This document shows, piece after piece, positions 26,301-33,229 of a stretch of 58,511 bases of DNA. The stretch lies in the NCBI GenBank assembly GCA_017428785.1, contig JAFRQD010000053.1, forward strand, positions 1 through 58,511, given 5' to 3'. A program made the translations under genes and the position numbers. Numbering within the stretch: the stretch's first letter is position 1; every line of letters begins with the position of its first letter. The notes under the pieces are model-generated. The model saw only the letters and a list, made by a program, of their open reading frames with translations, made no database searches and was not told where the DNA came from. The DNA comes from Bacteroidaceae bacterium (GTDB taxonomy: Bacteria > Bacteroidota > Bacteroidia > Bacteroidales > Bacteroidaceae).

Positions 26301-27795
26301 GTTTCTTGATGGCTTCCATGACACTCTGGAAATTGTTGCCACCGCCGCTCTCGTTACCCGCACTCCATCCAAAGATGCATGCATGGTTGCGAAGGGTGCG
26401 GACATGCCTCTCGTTGCGCTCCACCATAGGGGCCTTGAACTTTGCCACACTGCTCAGCCCCATGTTCCCGTGGCACTCCACATCCGCTTCTGCCAGGACA
26501 TAAAGGCCATACTTGTCGCAGAGCTCGTAGAAGTAAGGATTGTTGGGGTAGTGGCTCGTGCGGACAGCATTCACATTAAGCCGTTTCATAGTCAGGACAT
26601 CCTTCAGCATCTCTTCTCGGGTCACGGTTCGACCATTCTCCTGACTGAAGTCGTGACGATTGACTCCGTGAACCACAAGGCGCTTCCCATTGATGAGCAA
26701 AGCCCCGTCCTTGCGGATGGTGACCGTCTTGAAGCCAATCTTGCAGGCACGCATGTCGAGCAGTTCGCCATCGGCAGACAGCAGGCGGAGGGTCAAGTCG
26801 TAGAGCTTCGGATGCTCCGCACTCCAGCATTCTATACCAGAGAACGAGATACTTTGGCTGACACTCGCCGAGGTGGAGAACGTACGGGAAACCTCTTTGA
26901 TGACCGTCTCCCCGTCGCTGATGGTTGCTTGCACCATCAAGCCTTTTGGAGAACCGCCGTCGAGCGTTACTTGCAGGCGGCCCTGCCCCGATGTTCCGTC
27001 CGAAACAAGCGAAGTCGTGTAGAAGAAGAAATCGCCAATGCGTTGCTCTGGAGCTGACCAGAGATACACATCGCGAGTGATGCCGGTCAGGCGCCAATAG
27101 TCTTGACACTCGAGGAATGAACCGCTCGTGAAGCGATAGACTTGTACCGACACATTGTTCTCGCCCTCACGAACTGCACTTGATATGTCGAAATCGCTCG
27201 GCAGATAAGAGTCCTCGGCATAGCCAACGAACTGCCCGTTCACCCAGACATAGTAGCCATGACCTGCGCCATTGAAACGAAGGAATGTTTTTCTTGCAAG
27301 CCATCCTTCGGGCAGCGTGAAAGTCCGACGATAGCATCCAACTGGATTCTTCATCGATTCGTTGTAGGTAAAGTAATCTGGTCGCGAAGCCATCACGGAA
27401 TAATCATCCGTGTAGGTAAAGGGATAGCGTGTGTTGACATAGAGGGGCTTATCCCAGTTCTTCTTGTAACGCACACCATATATCTGCCAAGGCATGGGAA
27501 CAGTAATGTTGTCCCAAGTGCTGACATCATAGTCGTCTGCAAAGAAACCTGAGGGCACCTTGCTTGGGAGGGCACTCCAACGGAATTTCCATGTGCCGTT
27601 CAGGTCAAGAAAATAAGGCGAACGACTCAGGTCGAGAGAATGAGCATCCTCCTCATCGGCAAAGGGAATGCTGAGGTCGTGGCTCTGAATGCGGTTCAGA
27701 CTTGTGATGCTCACATTGTCCCACTCGTTCATGGTCTGAGAATGGGAAGCCAAAGAGCCTGTCAAGAGGATGAAAAGAAATAGTGTCTTCTTCAT
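23392..27795 (-). CDS. GH2 beta-galactosidase-like enzyme with discoidin-like and C-terminal extensions
   Basis: 1467 residues; signal peptide to about residue 19. A LacZ-type core has a sugar-binding domain, immunoglobulin-like domain, barrel, and beta-galactosidase small-chain region. WSAGNESGGGNNF holds the acid/base Glu482 and IQCENTHAMGNSMG the nucleophile Glu547. The C-terminal third adds a chitobiase-like Ig segment, an F5/8C (discoidin) domain at about residues 1140-1260, a lectin-like region, and the tail RKGIYIQEGRKKLVK. It probably cleaves terminal beta-galactosides in the periplasm or on the surface. It starts 9 bp after GH92 and should share its transcript. Confidence 0.88.
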   Translation of the reverse strand: MKKTLFLFILLTGSLASHSQTMNEWDNVSITSLNRIQSHDLSIPFADEEDAHSLDLSRSPYFLDLNGTWKFRWSALPSKVPSGFFADDYDVSTWDNITVPMPWQIYGVRYKKNWDKPLYVNTRYPFTYTDDYSVMASRPDYFTYNESMKNPVGCYRRTFTLPEGWLARKTFLRFNGAGHGYYVWVNGQFVGYAEDSYLPSDFDISSAVREGENNVSVQVYRFTSGSFLECQDYWRLTGITRDVYLWSAPEQRIGDFFFYTTSLVSDGTSGQGRLQVTLDGGSPKGLMVQATISDGETVIKEVSRTFSTSASVSQSISFSGIECWSAEHPKLYDLTLRLLSADGELLDMRACKIGFKTVTIRKDGALLINGKRLVVHGVNRHDFSQENGRTVTREEMLKDVLTMKRLNVNAVRTSHYPNNPYFYELCDKYGLYVLAEADVECHGNMGLSSVAKFKAPMVERNERHVRTLRNHACIFGWSAGNESGGGNNFQSVMEAIKKLDTSRITHYEGNSQWSDVTSTMYGSYDNMLSTAKSRKNSSSPKPHIQCENTHAMGNSMGNQIDYYREIYEPYPAMVGEFVWDWKDQGLRMPITGKTNQYYWAYGGDFGDNPNDGNFCCNGVVLPDGTPTAKSFNMKGVYQPVDILLLNAEQGKFRVKNKLQQTRLTGYDIHYIISEDGIGIASGTLDDLNLAPWDSTTITVPYDNITFKPESRYTIRFSTTQQEATPWAEAGYEVAASEAIIREATAPQFYTYEGTETLAVTRSGSTYTVKGANFSASFSGGTLSRYTLDGTMLINQPLKLNTFRIPTENDGRQEGNWEALGVRTLTMTSGTWEMVQDEAKHWVQLSITDTYKTSTSALTFSVCKQFRIYPDGAICLSTLITPDNDGAVLPKLGFRFEMPSSCENITWLGRGPFDSYRDRNYAAHLGIYHSTVTEQWTNHIRPQETGNKEDVRWLAVTTQAGKGLMYVSPSGMATTVGHWRAEDIYTASYNRKGHPHEVTFQRNTVVSLDAWNRALGNASCGPDVLDRYERKLTQTPFCFMIMPILEESSDTILAQRGRLGLPVCQPVQFANDGHGFAVLSSDNPAGTTIYYSIDGSDFQPYTQPIDMRMGGLLRAYASATGLAPSIMGEKAYGFFVDKSEWSIYSYDSQQGGNELAANAIDDDENSIWHTQYNPSTPDCPHEIVVDMKHTYRITAFSYKGRKDGSNGRVLRYEVYFSNSPRLWGEPAASGTFSNSADKQTVNIPSKPEARYMKFLVRTVVDDRGYASAAELYVEAEAMVTPSHWMIQPINTNHRYCIREKQSGLCLHYQTNTNEGHFCLGNFDENDPTYIFNFEKVQGFTAFYKIKADGHYMANDGGTDWRIISSTKTPTDKYGYIQVERLEEGNAYLRCCWQNSRLVGFDSRNVGSYIYANKTAPGEFILEDLDEETGLAAPLYSKGKGATYNLSGQKVSDIRKGIYIQEGRKKLVK

Positions 27796-27804
27796 AGTAT
27801 TGTG

Positions 27805-30129
27805 TTAATCGCTTAGAGAATAGGGTTTGCCTGTGGTGATGCAGCGTTTCTTGTTGGGCGTGGAGCTCATGACGAACTCGAGTGTGCCGCCTGCCATGAT
27901 GTCCTGATGCGTGAGATAAAGTTTGTCGTAAGTCTTGCCATTGAGCTTGACCTCTTTGACATAACGCTTCTTGTCACTGACGCCAGGAGCCTTGATGAGG
28001 AACTGCTTTCCATTGGGCAATGTCAGCTTACAGCTTGGGACATAAGGAGCCCCTAGCACATACTGGTCGCTACCCGGGCAAACGGGATAGAAGCCCATCG
28101 CCGTGAAGATGTACCAAGCCGACATCTGTCCGCAGTCGTCGTTGCCATGCAGACCGTCGATGTTGTTGACATACATGCGGTTCATGATTTCGCGAAGCCA
28201 GTATTGCGACTTCCAGGGCTGCGATGTCCAGGCGTAGAGGTAGGGCACATGATGGCTGGGCTCGTTGCCATGAACATAGCCTCCCAGCAGGCACTCTTCC
28301 TCGATGTCCTCGTTGTCCTCATAGTACTTTTTGTCGAGAGGTTCTGCAAAGAGATTGTCGAGGCGCTCGATGAACTTCTTGTCGCCGCCAAAGCACTCAA
28401 TCATGCCCTTTACATCATGAGGGACATGGAACGAATAGTTGGCGCTATTGCCCTCGATGAAGCCTTCGCCATAGGTCTGCAAAGGAGAGAAGTCTTTCTT
28501 CCATGAGCCATCCTTGTATTTGGGACAAGCGAGGCCGAGAGTGGGATTGAAGACATTCCTGTAGTTGAGGGCACGCTTCTTGAAGGTCTCTGCCATCTCC
28601 TTGTCTCCAGCATCGAGTGCAGCCTGATAGATGGTCCAGTCGTCGTAGGCATATTCAAGGGTGTTGCTGGCACTTGTGCCGCAGCGGTCATAGGGGACAT
28701 AGCCGTACTGAATGTAGTCCGTCAAGCCTTCCATCCACTTTGAATTAGCCGTTGCTTTCATGGCTTCGAGCATCGCCTTCTTGTCCTTGATGCCGAGCTT
28801 CTTGGCGACATCGGAGAGGACTGCGACCGAATGGTAGCCGCTCATGCACCAGCCCTCGTTGGCCATGAGGTACCAAACGGGCAGGAGGTGGAGGGCGCTC
28901 TGCTGCTGGATGCGAATCATGCTCTCGGCCATGTCGGCTCCCTGCTTGGGCTTGATGAGGTTAAGCAGCGGATGCTCAGCGCGATAGGTGTCCCAAAGCG
29001 AGAAGATGGTGTAGTTGGTGAAGCCTTTTGCCTCGTGAATCTCCATGTCGTTGCCGCGGTACTTCCCGTCCACATCCATATATACAGAGGGGTTTATCAT
29101 GGTGTGGTAGAGCGAGGTATAGAAGAGCGCTTTCTGATCGTCTGTTCCCTCAATCTCGAGGCCAGTGAGTTCCTTCGTCCATTGCTCTGTTGCCTTTGCC
29201 CTTACTTGCTCGAAAGTGAGGCCTGCAGCTTCGGCTCTGAGGTTGGCAAGTGCGCCGCTCTGACTGACTGCAGAGAGCGCGACCTTGATGGTAAGCTTGT
29301 GGCTTGCAGGGAGTTTCAGTTGGAAGTAAGCAGCAATCTCACGTCCTGCCATATCGGGGAAGTTGTGGTGGATGTCGTTCTTGCGCCAGAAGCCCGAGTA
29401 CTTCATCCTTTGCTTGTCCTTATAGCCATAGTTTTGAATGGGCTGTGAGAGCGAGATGGCGAAGTAGGTGTAGTTCTGCCGAGCCCAGCCATTGGTGATG
29501 CGATAGCCGGTCAGGAGTGTGTCGTTCTCCACTCGGAGGTAGCTCCAAAGGGTCTTGCCGTCGTAGTTGTAGATGCCGTGGCCAAGATCGAGGATGAACT
29601 GCGCGTCATCTGTAGGAAAGGTATATTGATGGACGCCGACTCGTTGTGTGGTAGTGAGCTGTGCGAGGATGCCGTAGTCGTCGAGCTTGACCTCATAGTA
29701 TCCAGGCGAGCAATGCTCTGTGTCGTGCGAGAATCGTGAGCGGTAACCGGCATCGGGATTGTCGGCTGTGCCGGGATTGGTACGCAACTTTCCTGTCGTA
29801 GGCATGATAAGGATGTCGCCGAGGTCGGAGTGGCCTGTGCCGCTGAGGTGTGTATGGGAGAAGCCCACGATGGTCTTGTCGCGATGCTGATAGCCTGCGC
29901 AGTACTCGTAGACCTTGCCCTGATAGCGGCCATCCACATTGTGGGGGATGGTGTCTGTTTCGGGCGAGAGCTGCACGATGCCGAAGGGCACGCAAGCTCC
30001 TGGGAAGGTGTGTCCCATGCCGTTTGTGCCGATGATGGGGTTGACATAGTTTATGATGCCGCCAAACGCGGAAAGACAAAACGCGAACAGGCTGCTAATT
30101 ATGAGTTTTAGTTTCATAAGTCGATACAT
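27805..30129 (-). CDS. GH92 family alpha-mannosidase
   Basis: 774 residues. After the signal peptide come YVNPIIGTNGMGHTFPGACV, GFSHTHLSGTGHSDLGD and, in the C-terminal half, LHGNDDCGQMSAWYIFTAMG, all hallmarks of GH92 calcium-dependent exo-alpha-mannosidases. These enzymes trim alpha-1,2 (or other) mannose from N-glycans and yeast mannan. The ATG at 30129 gives MYRLMKLKL; the ATG four codons in (30117) gives a more typical signal peptide and may be the real start. It is the first gene of a pair with the GH2 enzyme. No SusC/SusD is present. Confidence 0.92.
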   Translation of the reverse strand: MYRLMKLKLIISSLFAFCLSAFGGIINYVNPIIGTNGMGHTFPGACVPFGIVQLSPETDTIPHNVDGRYQGKVYEYCAGYQHRDKTIVGFSHTHLSGTGHSDLGDILIMPTTGKLRTNPGTADNPDAGYRSRFSHDTEHCSPGYYEVKLDDYGILAQLTTTQRVGVHQYTFPTDDAQFILDLGHGIYNYDGKTLWSYLRVENDTLLTGYRITNGWARQNYTYFAISLSQPIQNYGYKDKQRMKYSGFWRKNDIHHNFPDMAGREIAAYFQLKLPASHKLTIKVALSAVSQSGALANLRAEAAGLTFEQVRAKATEQWTKELTGLEIEGTDDQKALFYTSLYHTMINPSVYMDVDGKYRGNDMEIHEAKGFTNYTIFSLWDTYRAEHPLLNLIKPKQGADMAESMIRIQQQSALHLLPVWYLMANEGWCMSGYHSVAVLSDVAKKLGIKDKKAMLEAMKATANSKWMEGLTDYIQYGYVPYDRCGTSASNTLEYAYDDWTIYQAALDAGDKEMAETFKKRALNYRNVFNPTLGLACPKYKDGSWKKDFSPLQTYGEGFIEGNSANYSFHVPHDVKGMIECFGGDKKFIERLDNLFAEPLDKKYYEDNEDIEEECLLGGYVHGNEPSHHVPYLYAWTSQPWKSQYWLREIMNRMYVNNIDGLHGNDDCGQMSAWYIFTAMGFYPVCPGSDQYVLGAPYVPSCKLTLPNGKQFLIKAPGVSDKKRYVKEVKLNGKTYDKLYLTHQDIMAGGTLEFVMSSTPNKKRCITTGKPYSLSD

Positions 30130-30141
30130 TATCTATATAAT

Positions 30142-30173
30142 AAAAAAAGCCTCCCATGAGGGGAAGCTTTTTT
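30142..30173 (-). terminator. Terminator of the HU-type gene
   Basis: AAAAAAGCCTCCC and GGGAAGCTTTTTT form a 13-bp stem with one G-U pair around a short loop. On the minus strand a run of seven T follows. A CTCCCCTCGGGGAG palindrome lies just upstream at 30178-30191. Confidence 0.85.
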
Positions 30174-30211
30174 AAGTCTCCCCTCGGGGAGATTTATAGT
30201 GGGCTGTCTTG

Positions 30212-30490
30212 TTATGCCTTGGCTACGGCTTCCATGAAGTCCTTGCAGGGCTTGAAGTAGGGGATATCGTGAGCAGGAATAACGATAGTAGTATTCTTAG
30301 AGATGTTGCGGGCAGTCTTCTTTGCGCGATGCTTGAGTGTCCAAGTACCCCAACCGCGGATATATACGTTCTCCTTCTCAATGAGAGATTCCTTAAGAGT
30401 GTCAATGAAGCCTTCTACAGCAGCCAAAGCCGTAGCCTGGTCGATGCCGGTCTTTTCGGCAACTGCCTTTACTAATTCAATCTTTGTCAT
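30212..30490 (-). CDS. HU/IHF-family DNA-binding protein
   Basis: The 92-residue basic protein MTKIELVKAVAEKTGI has the HU fold order: helices, then NVYIRGWGTWTLKHRAKKTARNISKNTTIVIPA with the DNA-gripping beta arm, and a C-terminal helix. It bends DNA and helps organise the nucleoid. It has its own promoter (30540-30547) and terminator, so it is a single-gene unit, typically highly expressed. Confidence 0.93.
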   Translation of the reverse strand: MTKIELVKAVAEKTGIDQATALAAVEGFIDTLKESLIEKENVYIRGWGTWTLKHRAKKTARNISKNTTIVIPAHDIPYFKPCKDFMEAVAKA

Positions 30491-30539
30491 AATTGTTTGT
30501 TTTTTATGTGATTATATGTTTTAATCGGAAATAGTGTTG

Positions 30540-30547
30540 CAAAGGTA
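30540..30547 (-). promoter_or_regulatory. -7 box TACCTTTG for the HU-type gene
   Basis: The reverse strand reads CTTACCTTTGCAACAC, 50 bp before the HU ATG. Confidence 0.65.
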
Positions 30548-30822
30548 AGACTAATAATTCAAAATTCAAAGTAACTAAAATCAATTTTTTTTGTTTTTGT
30601 GATAAAATTTCATTTCATGCATTGATTTTGACACTATGAAGCCATGAAAACTCCTCAATTGCGGCAAGATTACTGCGCCAACCTCACCTTTTTATGTTGG
30701 CAGGATATAATCATGCACCTCATCTGTGAGCAATTAGTCGCTGATTTCTGCCGAAGGCTCTGCAGCAATGCTTTGAGAACGCCCGAAACAGAGGTTCTTT
30801 AAGGTTTTTTCTCTCTGAAATG
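30548..30822. other. Intergenic stretch without recognised features
   Basis: A/T-rich near the HU promoter, then mixed sequence. No coding signal, long repeat or convincing hairpin was seen apart from the promoters at either end. Confidence 0.4.
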
Positions 30823-30853
30823 TTTGTTTGTATGTTCTTTTTTATTACCTTTG
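30823..30853 (+). promoter_or_regulatory. Promoter of the creatininase-family gene
   Basis: TTTG (30823-30826) and TACCTTTG (30846-30853) with a 19-bp spacer, a textbook Bacteroidetes promoter, about 93 bp before the ATG. Confidence 0.75.
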
Positions 30854-30945
30854 CAATGCATTAAAGAGGTTATGTATGTAGCTCTCCTTTTTGTCGCTGA
30901 CGAAGGCCGTCCCAAGCTAATTTATAGAACATACCTTTTTTATAT

Positions 30946-31725
30946 ATGATGAACAGGGAAATTGATTTGAGTGTATCAGCATACGGCGTTACACGACCTC
31001 TCGACTATGATTTGGTCATCCTGCCTTGGGGTGCTACGGAGCCCCATAACCTGCATCTTCCGTATCTTACCGATGCCATTCTGGCTCACGATGTGGCTGT
31101 CGATGCCGCACAGCGTGCCTTCGAGGATTATGAGGTGCGTGCCATGGTGCTGCCGCCTGTTGCGATGGGTGCCCAGAATCCAGGGCAGCGCGACCTGAAG
31201 TTTTGCATCCATTATCGCTATGACACCCAGCGTGCCATTCTGGCCGATACGGTGGCTTCGCTGCATCATCAGGGGTTTCGCAAGTTGCTTATTGTCAATG
31301 GCCACGGAGGCAATTCTTTCAAGAGCATGATTCGCGACTTGGCTGTGGACTTTCCCGACTTCATCATACTTTCCAGCGAGTGGTTTACTGTCCTGCCTGC
31401 AAAGGAGTGGTTCGACGAACCGGGCGATCATGCCGATGAGCTGGAAACTTCCGTGATGATGCATTACCATCCCGAGCTTGTGAACCTCAGCGAGGCAGGT
31501 CCCGGACTTGCCAATCCTTTCGCTTTGAAGAGCCTGCGGGAGAAAACAGCCTGGTTGCCGCGTCATTGGACACGCGTCACGTCCGATACGGGGATAGGCA
31601 ACCCCCATCTCGCTTCTGCCGAAAAAGGCCGCCGTTTTGCGGAAGCCGTGTCCCGTAAGTATGCGTTGTTGTTGAAAGAGCTCGCTGCCGTCAAAGGCGA
31701 ACAGGAGCTTTATGCTGACCAATAA
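30946..31725 (+). CDS. Creatininase/MftE-like amidohydrolase family protein
   Basis: The 259-residue protein has LPWGATEPHNLHLPYLTDAI near the N-terminus, ILADTVASLHHQGFRKLLIV and NGHGGNSFKSMIRDL, then DHADELETSVM. These are the metal-binding Glu, His and Asp motifs of the creatininase fold. Members include creatininase, formamide hydrolases of pterin and flavin pathways, and peptide-processing MftE. The substrate here is unknown. The next gene is 92 bp downstream and may belong to the same transcript. Confidence 0.85.
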   Translation: MMNREIDLSVSAYGVTRPLDYDLVILPWGATEPHNLHLPYLTDAILAHDVAVDAAQRAFEDYEVRAMVLPPVAMGAQNPGQRDLKFCIHYRYDTQRAILADTVASLHHQGFRKLLIVNGHGGNSFKSMIRDLAVDFPDFIILSSEWFTVLPAKEWFDEPGDHADELETSVMMHYHPELVNLSEAGPGLANPFALKSLREKTAWLPRHWTRVTSDTGIGNPHLASAEKGRRFAEAVSRKYALLLKELAAVKGEQELYADQ

Positions 31726-31817
31726 CCAAGACAGGCAGGCCGTTCCTTTCTTGATATAAGAACGTACGGGCCTTCCCTCGATATGTTTCATCAATCCGAA
31801 GCAGTTATCTTTTTGAA

Positions 31818-32123
31818 ATGAACAAAGTACGAATCACAGCCATCAGGCAGACGGTTTATCCCGACCTGATGGAGAAATACGAAAATCCGATAGAGCATGC
31901 CTGCGATGTCTCAGAGGGGCAGCAATGGGTTTCTGTCGATGGAATGTGTCCCGAGGGGATGTGTCCCTCTGCTTGGGGCTCCATGCGCGAATTTGTGGAA
32001 TCCTTGGCCAAAGGCGAAGGCAATTTCTACGATGGATGGATGCAGAATCCCATGAGCGCGATGATTAGCTGCAATGACGGTTTCAGGCCCGTCAGCTTCT
32101 ACATCGAGGTGATAAACGAATGA
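31818..32123 (+). CDS. TIGR04076-like small protein
   Basis: The 101-residue cytoplasmic protein MNKVRITAIRQTVYPDL includes GMCPEGMCPSAWGSMREFV and a C-terminal VSFYIEVINE strand. This resembles the TIGR04076 family, which has a conserved Cys-Pro pair and a CPxAW segment. Its biochemical role is unknown. The next gene begins 3 bp after its stop, implying translational coupling. Confidence 0.7.
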   Translation: MNKVRITAIRQTVYPDLMEKYENPIEHACDVSEGQQWVSVDGMCPEGMCPSAWGSMREFVESLAKGEGNFYDGWMQNPMSAMISCNDGFRPVSFYIEVINE

Positions 32124-32126
32124 CAA

Positions 32127-32822
32127 ATGGCACAAACCAGGCATTATAGCAGGACCATCGAGCAGAAGTTGCTCCCCCTTGTGCAGACAGGCGATGCAGA
32201 GCGGCTTGTGGCCTTGCTTGAATCGTTCTCGAGGAGTGAGCAGCGAACAGCCGACAATATTTTGGGAGAGCGTCTTTTGTGCGAATGTCCGACGGATGTC
32301 TATTGGAAGATAACAGAAGCCCTTGTCCGTCATAAGAGCAAAGCCTACCTCATCACTCTCATGAAGACCTTTTTGGAGCGAATGAAGCGGGGGGCATGTA
32401 GCCTCTCGGATGATGCATTTGCTCGTCTTGCGGCTGGCTTCAACGAAGTGGAGAGGCAGAAAGTTGCACTTCTCATCATGCCAGAACTCGATTCTCCCCA
32501 AGTTGTCGAGCAGCTCTTCTCTGTTTTGCATATCCCGAAAGGCCGTGAGCAGATGGTCTATCTCGTCCGCGTGGACACCCTGCCTTGCCTGTTCCTTTTG
32601 CTTGGCTCGCTGCGCTACATCGAGCACGACAGGGGAGAGGTGCTGAAGGTAGCCCGCCAGTTGATGAAACGCGGTACGGGGGGCAGCTTCAATCTTGCCA
32701 GCATCATCAAGGTCGCTTTCGGGCTGGAGGAGTTGACCGGTACTTTCTCTCTTCGTCTTCAGCCCTATCAGATAGCCCGTCTGGAGCAGTCGTATGATGC
32801 TTTTTGCCAGAGCGTTAGATAG
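32127..32822 (+). CDS. Unknown helical protein coupled to the TIGR04076-like gene
   Basis: 231 residues, no signal peptide or membrane segment. The composition suggests an all-helical, possibly HEAT-like, repeat protein: successive amphipathic helices such as ERLVALLESFSRSEQ, KALVRHKSKAYLITLMK-like and SPQVVEQLFSVLHIPKGRE. I do not recognise the family. Codon usage is like its neighbours and it starts 3 bp after the previous stop, so it is very likely real. An array repeat follows 41 bp later. Confidence 0.75.
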   Translation: MAQTRHYSRTIEQKLLPLVQTGDAERLVALLESFSRSEQRTADNILGERLLCECPTDVYWKITEALVRHKSKAYLITLMKTFLERMKRGACSLSDDAFARLAAGFNEVERQKVALLIMPELDSPQVVEQLFSVLHIPKGREQMVYLVRVDTLPCLFLLLGSLRYIEHDRGEVLKVARQLMKRGTGGSFNLASIIKVAFGLEELTGTFSLRLQPYQIARLEQSYDAFCQSVR

Positions 32823-32862
32823 GCTTTCTTGAATAATTGCTGAATATCCACCAGAGAGCTTG

Positions 32863-32973
32863 AAAACGCCGCCTGCGGCGATTGCAAATTCCGCGTGCGG
32901 CGATGGGCATCCCCGCGTGCGGCGATGGGCATCCCCGCGTGCGGCGTTGGTCATCGCCGCACGCGGCGTTTGG
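32863..32973 (+). repeat. Array-only copy E of the 22-bp repeat
   Basis: Five units of 21-23 bp, including two nearly identical ones starting ATCCCCGCGTGCGGCG. Each is centred on CCGCnnGCGG (CCGCCTGCGG, CCGCGTGCGG, CCGCACGCGG). The last unit ends GCGGCGTTTGG, matching the terminal units of copies A, B and D. Neither the TTTGTAAA ends nor the GTGGCAC core is present. Confidence 0.75.
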
Positions 32974-33001
32974 AAGCCCCTCACGCAGGCTTGAAAAGTA
33001 A

Positions 33002-33070
33002 GGGCGCAAAACCCGAGTGATGAGGGCCTTCAACTACATCAAGGTCGGCAAAAAGATCGTGGTGAAGTAA
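33002..33070 (+). pseudogene. Remnant 3' end of a secreted-protein gene
   Basis: An open frame ending at a TAA (33068-33070) encodes RAFNYIKVGKKIVVK. This resembles the short C-terminal tails of the secreted enzymes in this window (IYIQEGRKKLVK, LVIRNGKKILQR). A strong intrinsic terminator follows 26 bp later. The frame is closed upstream by a TAA at 32999-33001, so only the tail of a lost gene seems to remain. Confidence 0.45.
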
Positions 33071-33095
33071 ATGAAATAACAATCATAAGCAGTTC

Positions 33096-33129
33096 AGAGA
33101 GTCGGAAGTCTTTTCCGGCTCTCTTTTTG
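33096..33129 (+). terminator. Intrinsic terminator
   Basis: AGAGAGTCGGAA (33096-33107) pairs with TTCCGGCTCTCT (one G-U pair), followed by TTTTT. It serves no intact gene directly; the nearest upstream intact gene ends 273 bp earlier, so it probably belonged to the decayed gene. Confidence 0.8.
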
Positions 33130-33181
33130 TCCTTTCTTTTATTTTTTCACTTCTCGTCTTTCATTATTCACTTTTTATTTG

Positions 33182-33189
33182 TACCTTTG
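33182..33189 (+). promoter_or_regulatory. -7 box TACCTTTG for the phosphohexomutase
   Basis: TTGTACCTTTGTACCC 40 bp before the chosen ATG at 33230. This rules out the upstream ATG at 33179, which precedes the promoter. Confidence 0.65.
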
Positions 33190-33229
33190 TACCCAAATAT
33201 ATATAATGTATAACAAAAAACGAAAAGTT

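Noticed and set aside
20933-30129. A polysaccharide utilisation locus
   Set aside because: Glycosidases are present, but no SusC/SusD pair, hybrid two-component or anti-sigma regulator lies within the window.
31911-32984. Frames running through the 22-bp arrays (also at 16832-17113, 22974-23309 and 52886-53215), with translations like NAARGDxxRRTRG
   Set aside because: Unit lengths of 21-23 bp shift the frame from unit to unit, similar peptides appear in all frames, and no start signal or neighbour supports translation.
33179-33229. Upstream ATG for the phosphohexomutase gene
   Set aside because: It precedes the -7 promoter box at 33182-33189; ATG 33230 gives the usual N-terminus.
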